A stretch of DNA of 64,000 nucleotides from Piper betle (GCA_033002965.1 JAURVB010009077.1:62001-126000), one strand, 5' to 3'. Shown: positions 1 to 13,268, numbered from the stretch's first letter. Notes: generated by a model from the letters alone, not told the origin. A program made the numbers and translations.

Positions 1-189
1 TCTGTTTTTATGGTTATTTGAAGAGTAATATTATTTAGTCATAATGCAAAACTCATGGTAAAAGTTGTACTTTTACCATTTTATTTAAAAATGGAGACCA
101 TTTTATTTTAAAAATGGAGTTAGACTGTGCATATTATTGTTTCCAGGAATTTCATTGGAGGGCTTCTCAGTAATCTTGTTTTTTATGCA

Positions 190-1030
190 GGGCGCTAGTT
201 ATAGCCAGCCAATGGGAAATAATCTAGTTGCTGATCCTTCACACTTGCAAGAGGTAGATGCTTTATGTAGTAGAATATGTACATATCCAATTTGTTTGTT
301 CTTTTAAGCATAGAGATATTAGTGAGTTTGTTGAAATATATGTATTTGAGTTTTATGATTCTGCTTTCAGCTTAGTGATTTTGTGATCACATCTCAACAT
401 TGGTCTGCATGCCAGAACGATTGTTAGATCTTGCTTCATATTAGTTTAGATTTTGATCAGATCATATGGAGGACATATGATGGCTCTGAGTCCCACAAAT
501 TGATAGTCTTACAGTTTTGAGTTGAAATTATCAGCTTCTAGCTTGAAAGCTTATTAAGATTGAAATTTAGTGTATTCTTTGGTGACTCATCAGTTTCCAA
601 TGGTTTATAACTTCTCTATGACACATGTTTAATGTTATTTTTACACATTACTTGTTTCCATTTACCTTTTGCTTCTAAAACATGATTACAGTTTGTGTTT
701 TCTTCCTTCGCACGTACATTTTGTTATACATCTGTCTCATGGCATTATGTAGGGTCTTCAGTCTTCTCAAGAGTGGATGTGGAAGAATAAACCTACAGGT
801 TTTACATCATCTCTGTATTGTTTTTGTTCTTTTTGATGATTCTCATTGCCAAGTACTTTAGGATATTTGTTATGAATAGCTTGTAAAATCTACCTCCCCT
901 TCCTGCTTGGGTATTTTTTACTGTTGAACTTTTTGTTGGCAATCTTCTCGGCAGCCGATAGATTTTTTTTGGCAGGAAATTGACACATCCATCGCAGGTA
1001 TATCAGCACGAACAACTTGACTGACTAGCT
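190..1030 (+). CDS. 3' end of an unidentified multi-exon gene (partial)
   Basis: Short exon-like blocks with good splice borders are visible. Block 190-252 follows a pyrimidine-rich stretch ending in gcag and reads in frame (ASYSQPMGNNLVADPSHLQE), ending before gtagat. Block 753-798 continues in the same phase (GLQSSQEWMWKNKPT) and ends before gttt. A third block after the gcag at 951-954 can read PIDFFWQEIDTSIA in one frame, but its phase does not match the previous exon without a one-base change near a T8 run. The gene begins left of the window. I do not recognise the family; the rest of 1-1500 looks like introns and 3' UTR. Confidence 0.35.
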
Positions 1031-1039
1031 GGTGACGGT

Positions 1040-2140
1040 GCTGACGCCAAGTAATTTTTACTTGGGTCAAATTACTTTTTTATGTAAATACATTATTGAC
1101 GACGGCTTAAACAATTGATTGCCTTTCCTTTGTTCTTTCCCGAGTGAAGTGACTCACACCAAGTCCCTACGCGGCCCCTTGGTCAGATTCATCTCCTTCA
1201 TTTTTTAGAGCATTGTGGTGAGGGGTGAATGCTTAATCGTCAGCTTGATATATGATGATCATGAGAGACATTGTTGTAGCCTAATCTTCCTGGTCAATGT
1301 GGCATTCTCTTCTCTCCGGCGTTTCTATGTCCCGTTGTAATTGAGTAGGATGCGAAAAGTAGTTTATAAAGTTGGGTAACCTATGAAATGACTTGAATCT
1401 ATTAGACGAAATCATGCATCTGTTCTCAGATATTTGGAGTTAGGCGTAAACCAACTCATGGTGCCGTTTATTATCCACAAACCATATGGTTTTCCACCTC
1501 TTAAAATCCAATTACTATCCGATACGCTGGGACTGATACGGTAAATATTAAGAAGTTAAATACTATTGCCTTTTTAAAAATTAACTATAAATAATGAGTG
1601 ATTAATATGTATGTAAAAAACAACAAGTGTGTTTATCTTCAATAATTTTTATAAAGTCTATTACTAATTTAAATAGTTTTAGAGTTTATTGTAATGTATA
1701 AGTAAGGGTGCATATTTTGCTTATCATGTACATAAAAGAACGATATTTTTTGCAGTTAAGGATATTTATATGTTCAATGTAGTGTTTTAATTTTTATAAA
1801 CACGAATATCTAAAAAAGATTAATGAATCATAAAATAAAACTATTATGCATATAACTTTATATTTTGTTAATTTTTTTTCCAGATTGCACTAAATATATA
1901 TCCACTGAATTATGGTTTTAAAATTTTTAGCAGGAGGGTAAATCAGGCGGCCGATTGCAATTACGTGAGTAATAATTTCATGCATGAAGCCTACACCAGA
2001 CAGTGGGCAAAGGCGAATTAAAAACCTGGAGATAAGCTGTCTAATCAAAACTTTGATTCTTCTTAATTGTGGATGGTCCAACTGTTTTGTGGGTACGAAA
2101 GAATAAACATAATAAGAGAAAACTATGAGGAAGAAGGTTG
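1040..2140. other. Intergenic DNA between two plus-strand genes
   Basis: AT-rich sequence with no coding segment that resembles a known protein. The left part is probably 3' UTR of the upstream gene. The right part is presumably the promoter of the glycosyltransferase that starts at 2145. No repeat was recognised. Confidence 0.4.
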
Positions 2141-2144
2141 ATAG

Positions 2145-4641
2145 TTGGAAATGGGGAGAGGAAGAGGCTGTGTCTGCTTCAGGTGGACTTGTCTTGTTGC
2201 TTCGGCGGCTCTGCTCCTCCCTCCCCTCCTCTGCCTCACCTTCATCCCCCAAACCCGTCCATACTACTACTCCCCCGATATCCAACACTCTACTAGTAAT
2301 AGTAGCTCCACAAGCGTAAGTTCCCGATGGCTGCGAGCCAAAAATGCTCACTTTGTACTACTATGCCAGAGATCAAAGCAGGATAGGCTTATTAATAGTT
2401 TGTTTCGTTTTGCCATCATTTGTTGTTCGACATGGAGAGGATATTGGATTGTCATCACTTTGATTGCAGACTTTGAAGGAGGAAGGCAGTCATGGAAACC
2501 GGAGTCAGGCACTGCATATCTCGGCCATGGCCGGCGCCAACTCCACCTTCACAAGTAGCAGCGCTCTGGTCGAGGTAAATTATTCGGCCTTGAAGAAGAA
2601 AGTCTATTTCTTTTTGCTCACTCTTGGCCTTTGGGAGCTGCTGATTGTAGTTGTGTTGAGCACTCCAGGAAGATGGTCATCTTGGAAACTCAATCTCTTC
2701 CATCGCCAATTCCGCCCGCGACGTTGCTGCTGCTGCACAGCCGAAGACTGAGGTAGATCATTGCTGCCCGCATCGGCAAGGTCGAGCCTTGTTATGGAAA
2801 AGCTTTAATACTTTGAAGTAAGGACCGTGCTGTACTGGGTTGCAGGGGAGGAGGTCATAAGACGAGAAGAGAGGTCATTCGGCGATGTTGGATTGAAGCG
2901 AATAGAGGGAGATCTGGCCAAGGCTCGACGGGCGATTCGGCTGGCCGTGGCCGCAGGGAGGAATCGGAGCTCGGAGGTGGTACAGCTACAAGGTGCCTTT
3001 TTTCCAAGGGGCGTTGTTTATAGGAACCCTCTTGCTTTCCATCAGTAAGTACCGTCAATATACCTCCCAGACCTTTTTTGAGTCTTGATTGGAAGTACCA
3101 GCTCTATTGGCCGGGATTCGACTTTCCCCCCCACTAGTGAAGCCTCTTGTCTGTTCTTGTTGACTGATCTTGAGCGAGAGGAGAGTCATTGCTACTCGTC
3201 TTTTTTTACCAGTTTAACACTGACACTAGATGGCTCTGATATTCTCAGCAAGAACAGATGTACCTGTTTGTGTCTATATCTGCATTAGTAGTGTTTAGCT
3301 TCATAGCGGGCAAGTTCGCATTTTGCCTTGCAGAAACGACAGAAAGGGGGTTCTCTTGTCCATCTCATGCTTGGCCCACAAAGAAGAAGACAGCGAAGCA
3401 GACACTAATGCACATTGTCATTTCTAGCTCAAGCTAAACTAGTTGATTGCGAATGTTGGTGATCATTCAACCACCCCTCCATGATTGATCTTTAACACTA
3501 CTTTCTTCGATTTTTCAATGATTTGGCAGGAGCTACGTGCAGATGGAGAAGAGGTTCAGAGTGTGGACGTACCGGGAAGGGGAGCCACCCCTCATCCACG
3601 ACGGTCCGCTCAACAACATCTATTCGACCGAGGGCCAGTTCATTGACGAAATGGACGACGGAAAAAGCCCATTCTCCGCACGTCGTCCGACGGAGGCACA
3701 CGCCTTTTTCCTCCCATTTAGCGTGGCCAAGATCAAGAAGTTCCTATACAAGCCCAAGCCCTTCCAGTCCTTGTCTCGTGCCAAGCTCCAACGCTTTGTC
3801 ACTACTTACGTCACTCTCCTCTCCAACAAGTACCCATACTGGAACAGAAGCCATGGTGCAGACCATTTCATGGTCTCTTGCCATGATTGGGTAATGTTCA
3901 TTGTTCACTCCTATCGACCAATGTAAAAGAAAGATCATGCCTTGCTGACAGTGACATCAATGTACCTGTTAGGCGCCTGACGTAACGAAAGCCAATCCGG
4001 AGCTGTACAAGAACTTCATTAGAGTTCTTTGCAATGCCAACACCTCTCATGGCTTCAAGCCGGACCGAGATGCAACCATACCGGAGATCAACATACGCTT
4101 CGGTCAACTGCCCCGGCCGGGGACTGTCTTGCCGCCATCCCAGCGACCTATCCTTGCATTCTTCGCCGGTCGGACTCATGGCAACATCAGGAAGTTTTTA
4201 TTCAAACGGTGGAAGGAGAAGGATGAAGAGGTGCAAGTATACCAAGAGCTCCCTGCCGGCGTGGACTACGGCAAGTCCATGGCGTCGAGCAAGTTCTGCC
4301 TCTGCCCCAGCGGGTCGGAAGTGGCCAGCCCGAGGGTGGTGGAGGCCATTTATGCCGGCTGCGTTCCTGTCATCATATCAGATCACTATGTTCTACCATT
4401 TAGCGATGTTCTAGACTGGAGCAAGTTCTCGGTAGAGATTCCGGTGGGGAGGATACCTGAGATAAAGACAATCCTGCAGGGTATCCCGGAGAGGAGATAT
4501 TTGATGATGCACAAGAGGGTGCTGCAGGTGAGGACTCACTTTGTCCTGAACAGACCGGCGAGGAGATACGACCTGACCAATATGGTTCTCCATTCAATCT
4601 GGTTGAGGAGGCTCAACCTTCGCCTCTCTTCTTCATCATGA
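2145..4641 (+). CDS. GT47 exostosin-family glycosyltransferase, type II membrane protein
   Basis: Six exons keep phase: 2145-2315, 2470-2574, 2669-2752, 2851-3044, 3530-3890 and 3973-4641, giving about 527 residues. Residues about 9-31 form a signal anchor ([15 protein letters not shown]), followed by a variable stem, as in Golgi type II enzymes. The exostosin domain starts near [13 protein letters not shown]. It carries hallmarks of plant GT47 proteins: [66 protein letters not shown] and [20 protein letters not shown] near the C-terminus. Plant members transfer sugars onto cell-wall polymers in the Golgi; donor and acceptor cannot be inferred here. The only weak border is the exon-4 acceptor: the in-frame site is gggag/GAG at 2850, because the nearer cag at 2845 would shift the frame. 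ATG 2151 is an alternative start. It is one of the few multi-exon genes in the window without a disabling change. Confidence 0.88.
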
Positions 4642-5116
4642 AAATGTTCAACCATTGCTGCTTACAAGAGTACTTCAATCGAACTTTCCAAGCATGGGGG
4701 GACTGACAATCCAGCCAGTAAGGTTTACTTGGAAAGCATACAAAAAGAAGCTTCGCAGTTTAGAATCTCAAATTATATGAGCATGAGAAAACATGCCTCC
4801 GTAAAAAAGTTGCTCAATAAGATAGTTATATTGTAATTTGCTGCTGTGTTTGAGACCTCAAATTGGAATACAGGAGTTTTGTGATTTACAATTTACATGT
4901 ACATAATATGATTTACAGATCTGGAAACAATGGCGACCATTTGTGGGGAGTGCAAAGTACAATGTAGTTTAAAGTTGTAAGATGCCCCCAAGTACCAATT
5001 TCTTATTAAATAGATTAACAGGCTTTCAACAATAATTTGCTTAAAGGAATGTACAAAAAAAGCAACACGGTCGAAGATGGTAAAAACAAATATCGTCATC
5101 CATTCATCCTGCTTCT
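4642..5116. other. Convergent 3' intergenic spacer
   Basis: AT-rich spacer between the end of the glycosyltransferase (+) and the end of the SPS pseudogene (-). It should hold both 3' UTRs and polyadenylation regions. Nothing else was recognised. Confidence 0.5.
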
Positions 5117-8100
5117 TTATTGCTTGATAATACCAAACTTGCCTAGAGCCGATACCAGATCGTCAGTTCCACACTCCTCGCTTGTTTGAATGATGTTGGG
5201 ACTGTCTAAAGGTGTAGCATCATCTACGGTGCAGTTTCGGTTATGATGAATTGGATATTGCATTGACTTCGGACAAATCCCCTTCGATATTATGGTTTTG
5301 TTAACTCCACCAAGCAATCATTCATAATCAGAATCTCCACTTTCGCCGACAAAAATCACCATGTTCGACAGCTCCACATGCCATCTAATGCCTACGAGGA
5401 AGATGCATCACAGATGTCATTACTTATCGAAGGAGAAGATCACATCAGAATTCAAAAGAGAAAATGAATCAAGCATACTATGTTACAGACGTGCAGGCAT
5501 TTTTCGGCTACTAAATGCAGATCAGCAGATAACCACAACAACTACAAATATATTTTCCAGTCTTAAACAAAAGATTGAGCATGTGCCTTTATATGTGTCT
5601 TGTGAGCACCAAATAAATACCTAACGTCACTCTATGGGAGAAGAGATGAAGACAAGAGAATACCTGAGGGCTTGCGATCTAGAAGCCAAAACAGGAATAA
5701 CATGCAGCCTAGTACCACCAGTCTAATTATATATTACATGACATCGTAAGGCCTGAATCCTCATCTTCTTCTTGATCTCCTTAACTGTAGGTACCTGTTA
5801 GCATCATAAAAGAAAGGTCAGATACAGGTTTTGTTTTTTTATAAGGTAAAAATCACATTTAATTCTCTCACTACCAAGAGTAAGTAACAGGCCTTATTCT
5901 TCTCCCTTTAGTCAAAGCGGCCTGGGGCTTGATCGAACCTCCCCCAAAAAATATTAGAACAAAAACCTCCAACTGAGAACTAAAATAGCCACAAATTAAT
6001 TCATGTAAGTAGTTTATTGTTTATATGAGAAAACCAACCTCAATATAAAGAGGTTGTCAGCCTCAACACATACACTTAAAAACACAAATGATGATAAAAA
6101 TATTGTAATGCCCATAAACTAGACATTTTACTGCCAAAAATTCACATAATAGTGTACTTCAACAAGCAAAAAGGAATTAAAGCCAGGTGAATTAGCCCTT
6201 AAATCATTTTTCAGACTTTGATACCTTAGATTAACTTCAATTGTGTGTATATATGATGGTTTTTCATCCATATGGTAACTGAAGGTAACCATCAATAGAA
6301 CCGCAGTTTATAAGACAAAAAACCTTACAGATAAAACAAAATTAAGAGCTCGCAATAGAAACTCTATGTCATCAAAGACGGATAGTTTGCACTTCAACCA
6401 TAAGATCAGTAGATAACAGGAAAAACGTGACAGTAGCATTACCAGAGATGCATTCTTCACATCAAATGAGAAACAGAAATTTGTAGAGCGCTGTTCATCT
6501 TCCGTGACAATCTGCTCCTCTATTCCATCCTGCTTTTTGACAATGGAAGCAGCCCAACGAACTAAAGTCTTCTGTAAACCTTCTCCACCCCACCTATATT
6601 CAATTTGTGAGTGATAGTCCAAGTCAACTACAAACGGTAATCCTGAACTGTCAAGAGTGTCCTCTGTGTTCGAAGAACAGTAGAGATAACTACCACTGTT
6701 GCATATTAATGCATCAAAATCTGTAACACTCAATCCACCCAACAAAATTATTGAGTGCACTTCAGAAATGGTCAGTGATGTCGATAATGCAAACCCTACA
6801 GAATCTGATGACTTTTCCGAGCTAAGTAGTTTAAACACCCTTGCAATAGTTCCAAGTAAATCTTGATCAGAATCACTGTCGATGGCGATAATTACAATTT
6901 GTTTTCTCCTCCTCAACAAGGAAATTTATTATTGCTTCCTTGCTCAGCCCTTTTTAAAGATCCCACCTTCTGCCTCACTCCAGCTACGTTCTTCGAAAAA
7001 GCTCGAACAGCCTTTTCTAAGTCGCTCTTAATGGCACCAGCACTTTCTTCAGAATCTAAAGTGTTGTCCAAACTACCACTTTCCTCACTTCTTTCCCCTT
7101 CTAAAGAAAGCTTTAAGGTCAACGAAACATCTTGAATATCGCTCAAGGAATCACCAGGGGAATCCGACTCAGATGTCTCGTAGGTGCTTGCAGTTATCCT
7201 CCACTGGGGTTGCCGTGGTCGGCATGCTACAATCCTTGATAAGTACGTTTTACAATGCTCAGGCCATGAAAATAGATGAATATTCTTCAGTCCATTCTGA
7301 CGACACTTTGCCCAAAGCTGCTTATCTGCCACAAGCTTCAGAAGTGCACCAGCAATGGCTTGCTGATCATGGGGATCAACCAGGAGGCCATTATCAAGAA
7401 CCTGAAAAGATGATTGAGCATTAATATAGTAACAAAGACCGAAGAACTTATGTTACAGCCATACAATGCTCTAGAGGTCATAACTTTTACTAGCATATGA
7501 CTTGGTAACACAAACAATAAAAACTGCAGTAAATAAATCATATTCTTAAGAGTGCTTGACAAACCCAATGTATATCAACTGGACCTCCATTCTTGGTGGC
7601 AACAATTGGCAAACCATGAGCGTCAGCCTGCTCAAGAAGAAAAGTAAATGTAGTAAAAAGAACTATCATTTTGATATTAAAAAGCTCAAGGATATTCAAC
7701 TTTCGTAAGATTGAGACCCAAAAATTTTACCTCGATTAAAGTCAGACCAAACGGTTCTATAAAAGCAGGATTTACGAAAACTCCCTATAATAGAAGAAAA
7801 TGTGAGTACTATACTTGTCTTTATTAAAGAACAACTAAATAAATATTCAAGTTTGTACAAAATTTGGTAAGAGAAATCAACAATCTGTAGATTGTTTATG
7901 GAGGCATAAAACCAGATAACTCCAACAGAAAGAGTGGGGAAAAATTACACAACACTACATATTTTTACAGGTTAAAATGCACCCTAATCACAAGATATCA
8001 GCTTAGAGTTACACCTTGTAAGCTTTTATCACTAAATATCTAATATACAACGAAAATTTCCTATACTTAAATCAAGCTGCCTAGTGATATGCATGTCACA

Positions 8101-8551
8101 AATCAAAAGAATATTCCCACTTTGAGAGTGCACGGGAAGCCGATATAGTTCTATAAAATTATGTCCACCGGCCTTAATCAGTTGGATACCCATATAAATC
8201 ACAGAGCAAGCCAGGTTTGGGGAAAGACTTAACTCTCAACCTTCCTGAAGCAGAACTGACAAATTAACTTTGTGCATAAAAAAACAAAAAAGAAATAAAC
8301 CAAGACAACTTTGACAAGATTTTTGTTAGGAAACTGAAGCAATACAAAAAACACATGTCACACTTTTGTTCTTGCTGCTAAACGATAGATAACAGGAACG
8401 TCAGATTGCTTGATGTGCTTTGGATAGGCAACCAGGCCATAAGAGAAAGAACTACTGCCCTTTGTTCCCCTCTATCGCCCGGACCCCCTCCCCGCTCTCT
8501 CGCCTAGCCCGCCCCCTCGCCCCAGCTCCCCATGCCGATCTCTCGACGTAC

Positions 8552-8627
8552 CCGGACCCAGGAGCGGTGGAGGTCGGTGTCATCGAAGCTGGTAATGACG
8601 TCCTCGACGAAGTAGCGGGTGGGCTGA
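8552..8627 (-). repeat. Displaced second copy of SPS exon 1 (3' half)
   Basis: Reads SPTRYF-like PTRYFVEDVITSFDDTDLHR followed by SWVR and a GTACGT donor, the normal end of SPS exon 1. The other copy (9069-9150) is deleted inside DVITS, while this one keeps it. On the minus strand this copy is fused directly downstream of the third SPS exon (RRLER), so it lies out of order. Both copies share the donor context ccggacccaggagcgg. An unequal or template-switch duplication is the simplest explanation. Confidence 0.85.
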
Positions 8628-9031
8628 ATCGCGTTCTAAACGTCGTTTAGTCAACCGCTGAGCTTCCTCACCTTCAAGCAGAGAAAAGTTCAAAACCCCC
8701 CCCAAAAAAGGCCTACTTCGTCCCATTTGTAAACTCCATACTTCAATATTTTTTATACAATGAGGTGAATGCATTTACATAAAATTAACCGAAAAGAAAA
8801 AAGAGAGACAGACGAGCATAAGGAAGAAGCAGGGACGGGCCAAGTTCCAAATCCGCCAGCACATGTTCTCCAACCTAGTATCCCGCTCCTGGGGGCTCCG
8901 AGTCGCCGCGGCCTGCAAATTGGATTCATCAATCCGAAGCATTTCAAATGCAGAAGAAAAGCAAATAGAAGATGAAATCAATCCAGATTTTGAAGAAAAC
9001 CACAGGATATAGAGAGAGAGGAAGAAGAAGG

Positions 9032-9057
9032 GTGCGTGTGCGTGTGCGTGTGCGTGT
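9032..9057. repeat. Hexanucleotide microsatellite (GTGCGT)n
   Basis: About four copies of gtgcgt in the first intron of the SPS pseudogene, next to a short purine (ag/aag) tract. It has no apparent coding role. Confidence 0.8.
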
Positions 9058-9386
9058 AGAGGATGTACCCGGACCCAGGAGCGGTGGAGGTCGGTCTCAT
9101 CAAAGCTCCTCGTCGAAGTAGCGGGTGGGGCTGAGTCGGCCGCGCTCGCGGAGGAGGGAGGAGGACTTGGCGTCGTCCAGGGCGGGGCCGGACGGCTCCA
9201 AGTAACTGTTTATCCAATCATTCCCCACCATCGATCTCAACAACTCCAACTCCGACGCGGTCGAGAGCAGAGAGGGAGTCGGAGACGAAGAAGACGAAGA
9301 AATGGCCTGCGGAATGGGGGGGGAGGTGGATACGATACATGATAAATCTATCTAATCAAAATGTTAACTGACTTCATCACATCCTA

Positions 9387-9776
9387 CTAGTCTTCAGAAG
9401 CCACCCATTTGAAACCCGTCTAATCTACCCCATAAACATCTGCAACAGCTTGGGCCTCACCCAACCCACCCTAAGCTGACAATCAGCAGAAATGGTAGAG
9501 ACCAAATAACCACCATTTTTGCAGCGATCAATTCGCGGGCGAGTTATCCAATGACCAGAAAAGGGAGAGCATACTAAACTGAATGAACCCGACATGATAT
9601 AAATCATGAAAATCTCACAGTCAATAGTTCAATCTAACATCCAGACACGAATACTGTTTTATGCTCTTCACTACAACAACGGCAATTCAGATGAGTTAAG
9701 CCGATTGTCGACTGATCTATACCTGCGTTTTACATCCCAGAGTCACGCATCAGGCAGAATTCAAGCAGATAATAAA
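9387..9776. repeat. Left copy of a ~390-bp direct duplication (X1)
   Basis: Starts at ctagtcttcagaagccaccc and ends at caagcagataataaa. A diverged second copy lies at 17771-18141 in the same orientation. The two share long identical stretches such as gagttatccaatgacca, cacagtcaatagttcaatct and agagtcacgcatca. The copies flank the whole transposon nest. The right copy abuts the 3' end of the TTM gene, so this unit may be a duplicated TTM 3' region; that is inference. Confidence 0.8.
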
Positions 9777-9932
9777 AGGGACAAAGTCAAGGTATGTCAT
9801 TAATTCTTATTTTATATTAATCTCTTGGACCTATGGTTGATTATGATTATAATTTAATTAAACAAAAAATCAGTAATAGATTCCTCACATGAAATTAAAT
9901 ACAGTAATTAAATGAAGAAGTCTGATTGACTA

Positions 9933-9942
9933 CTGATACCAA
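9933..9942 (-). other. Possible primer-binding-site remnant next to an LTR edge
   Basis: On the minus strand, the sequence ends TTTTTTCAACA and is followed at once by TTGGTATCAG. That resembles the initiator-tRNA-Met binding site (TGGTATCAGAGC) that follows a 5' LTR in plant copia elements. It is short and stands alone, so it is only suggestive. Confidence 0.4.
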
Positions 9943-10395
9943 TGTTGAAAAAATAACATCTAACTATAGGTCAAAGAAATTAACATAAAATTAAAAAAAA
10001 TACCTTGAATTGTCCTCTGATAAAAAATAAGATCATAAAAAAATTATTTATAGTTTACATGTTAGACTACACATGGTCAAGAGATTCTACATTTCACGAA
10101 AATCTATCTCACTTTGACAAGATGCTAAAGAAGTAAATAGAGGAGGTAACCACCTAATACATTGATTTTTAAATTCATTCTTAATTCGTCCACTAAAGGC
10201 ATTTTAATAATTCAAAAAATTTAATATCTCCCACTCGCGTATGATAGGTAGACTATACTTGTTATGGCATATAAATGTCACTTCCTCCCACTCGAACATG
10301 ATCACTTGACATGTTCATATATAAAATAACTTATACGACCAACAAAGACACTTATTTGAGGAGTAATACTATGAACCTATTAGGGATTACATAAT

Positions 10396-10556
10396 GCCTT
10401 GTATGCTTGATATACTGTAGGCTATCATAGAGTCCATTTATCCTACAAGTATTTACAGCTTACATCCATCTCTAGTGGCTTGTGTGCTCGATATACCTTA
10501 GGCTATCATAGAGTTTGTTTATCCCACAATTATTCACAGCTTACATCCATGTTTAG
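10396..10556. repeat. Imperfect ~80-bp tandem duplication
   Basis: Two adjacent copies (about 10396-10475 and 10478-10556) share ctatcatagagt, tttatcc and cagcttacatccat with a few substitutions. They lie in the AT-rich 3' part of the copia relic and could be LTR or untranslated sequence. Confidence 0.7.
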
Positions 10557-10841
10557 TTTTACTTATAGTATATACACGGGTATACCTTGGATACAATTTT
10601 ATAGCCTTCCTTTCACACTCAAATATTCCTTGATTATACTATATATGTTTTCCTAGTAACGTCCTTTATGACCGAATCAACCATAGCTTTAGGTAACATG
10701 TTAAAGTAGCAAACATTTCTAAATAATGAGAAAATAAATAGTTGTAAGTGATAAGGATAATAAAATAGAAGTTTCTTTCATAGGTCTTAGCAACATGGAA
10801 GCAAAGATTATTCTATTATTACCTATTTTGGTTGTTTTAGC

Positions 10842-11736
10842 CATGGTTGCATAAATCGGAATCGGTTTTCGAGGGAGTCAGAATCAGAATCGGAATCGGT
10901 CTGAATCGGCCAGGAATCGATTCAGTTGAATCAGTCCAAATTAGTTTAATCGGTCATATATAATAATTTGACAATTCATAATATAAATATATTAAGATTA
11001 GGTATTGATGTTATTTTGATATTATTCTGTGTATTATAATTTATGACATTTTTAAATATTTTTTAAGATTTTTTTAAAATTATTTAGAATTAATTATTAT
11101 TTTTAACTCGAGTTAGACTCGAGTCAACATTTAATTACGAGAATGCCACCCTCCGCTCTTTACCCCCACCACCGCCGCCGGCCCAGTCGGCGGCGAGTCT
11201 CGTGGCGGAGATGTCGGCAGCCCAGTCGGACGAACAGTCGGCGGCCCGGAGTCGGCGGCGATTCGTGCGTCACACCCGATTCGGTCTGGCCACACGTCGG
11301 CGGCGACGTTGCGAGGTTGGAGGCGACATTGCGAGGTCGGCGGCGAGGTCGAGCAGCCCGGTCGGCGGCGAGCCTGGAGTCGGGGACGCACGGCGGAGGG
11401 CGGAAACGGGGCGGCGGCGGGCGGACGAGCGGCGGCGGTGTGGGGGGAGGGGGTTTGATTTTAGATTTTTAAAATCCAAATTACCATTTTACCCATACTT
11501 AAATAATTTCATAAAAATCATACCTAGGGTATTTTAGTAATTTTCTAAAAAAACCGATTCCGATTTAAATCGGCCGATTCCGATTCCGAGGTAAATCGGT
11601 CAGAATCGGCCGAACGCGGGTGATTCGGTGACCGATTCGGGGCCGACCGATTCGTCCCCAAAATCGGATCAGCACGATGCCGATCCGATTTAAATCGGCC
11701 GATTATGCACGGAATCAGCCAATTCGTGCATCGGAG
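10842..11736. mobile_element. hAT-like non-autonomous element with GC-rich core, copy 1
   Basis: 895 bp. It is flanked by a perfect 8-bp direct repeat gttttagc (10834-10841 and 11737-11744), the target duplication length typical of hAT transposons. The left end reads catggttgcataaatcgg; the right end, reverse complemented, reads ctccgatgcacgaattgg, giving imperfect terminal inverted repeats. Internally it has clusters of aatcgg/ccgatt, an AT-rich left arm, the short palindrome actcgagttagactcgagt near 11107, a GC-rich core rich in cggcggcg, and a right arm of ccgattccg repeats. There is no transposase-like coding sequence. Copy 2 is at 15077-15935 in the same orientation. Confidence 0.85.
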
Positions 11737-12339
11737 GTTTTAGCACATATAATATAAATCATATGTTACGATGGAAAACCTACATAAGTTATTTGTCTTT
11801 TTATACGTGAACCACTATACAAATTATAATTCAATCGTTATGACGCAAACAATGAACTCGAGTTACATTGCACATGAGCAACCAAGCATATCCATGCATT
11901 AATGCCCATTCGTGTCTTATCTTAATCTGGCGTAAATGGGTTAGAAAACACAATTCCTTTGATCATTTAAAGAGAAATAATCTCATCTTGGCTTGTATCA
12001 TGACAACAGTTTACCATCTCCACTTAAAACTATAATATGTTTCATCTCTATGAACTATTAAAATGCAAGAGGCAAATACTCGTGTGAGTGAGCCATTCAC
12101 CTATTAACATGCTCTACATGTTAAAATGAATTATACTTGTGCAAAAAAAAAAAAATAATAGAAAATTTTATTAAACTTGTATATGCATGATCAAGTGAAA
12201 ATAATTTATTTACATTAAACTTAATTCCATTGTTGTAACATGAGATTTAAACACATCTTGGCTTGTAGGTTTTGAAACTGTGTTGGCCACTATTAGACGT
12301 ATATTAATATATAATAAAATGACTTCATCTCGTGATATA

Positions 12340-13268
12340 ATATTTTTGATATATTCTACTTGATGTCAATGTGTTTAATTTTGTCATGATATTTGAGATC
12401 TTTTAGTAAGCAATTGTGACTTAATTATCACAATAAATTATCACCCGTTTATTTGCACTAATAACAATATCTAAATGTTATAGAAATCTTTTCAACCAAA
12501 CAACTTTTTAAACTGCACTTACTAAAGTGACAAATTTGCTTCCATAATAAATAGTGCAACACATGTATGAATCTTCCAGCAAAGGTCACCCGTCTAATCG
12601 ACAAGTTTGGAATCATTACCATGATAACAAAGGGAATAATTTGCATAGCTTTCAAACGTGTGATTATAGAATTTAATTGAAATCTCCTTACTAATCCAAT
12701 GACATTCATAATATCCTACCTTGAACAAATCATTGTATGCATTAAACTATCGATGGCATTTGCATATTAAATTATGGATATTTGTTGTTTTTTCTTTTTC
12801 TATTTTTGGGCACATTGTAAGGTTTAATGATTCACCTCAAGGAATTGGAGTGTCTATAGAGTTACAATTAAACATACTGAACTGATCAAAGACTTTGTTT
12901 ATATATTGTTCTTGAGAAATATAATTAATTTTTTGAGCGATCTCGCTGAATTTTAATACCGAATATAAAATCAGCTTCAGTCGTATCTTTCATGTCAAAA
13001 TGAGATGATAACCATTTTTTAACTGTAAAAATAAAGTCTTCGTTATCTGATGTCAATAAAATGTCAACCAATAAAGAAATAAAACTACAAATAAATTCTT
13101 ATTCTGTTTGACACAAAGGTCTTCATCAATCATATGGAAATCATATGATACAGTGGCCTCCTAAAATTTCAAAAACCATAGTCCAAAGGATTATTTTTTG
13201 CCATATATTTATTTTGGAGTTTGCAAGCATTTTGCTCTCGGCCAAGAATAACAAAATCCATTAGTTGT

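Larger units (their letters stand above)
5117..9231 (-). pseudogene. SPS: Sucrose-phosphate synthase pseudogene, scrambled and missing its catalytic core
   Basis: SPS makes sucrose-6-phosphate from UDP-glucose and fructose-6-phosphate in the cytosol. Recognisable exons on the minus strand, in order: 9231-9069 ([12 protein letters not shown]... SPTRYF), 8912-8835 ([19 protein letters not shown]), about 8680-8630 (EGEEAQRLTKRRLE), 8440-8364 (YPKHIKQSDVPVIYRLAARTK), 7785-7731 (PAFIEPFGLTLIE), about 7628-7567 (HGLPIVATKNGGPVDIHW), about 7401-6310, 5790-5665 and about 5380-5117. Disabling changes: exon 1 has a small deletion giving TGA after FDEEL; several hundred codons of the first glucosyltransferase half are absent between RRLE and YPKH; one base is missing near 6918 (KFP/LLRRRKQ); TAG replaces a Gln codon at 5723-5725 (CHVIYN stop TGGTRL); TGA replaces Gly at 5318-5320 (SDYE stop LLGGV). 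The C-terminal phosphatase-like part is otherwise well preserved, so inactivation is probably recent. Confidence 0.93.

Noticed and set aside
11143..11537. Arg-rich frames inside hAT-like copy 1
   Set aside because: They sit in the GC-rich core, and the second copy does not preserve one common frame; no transposase features.
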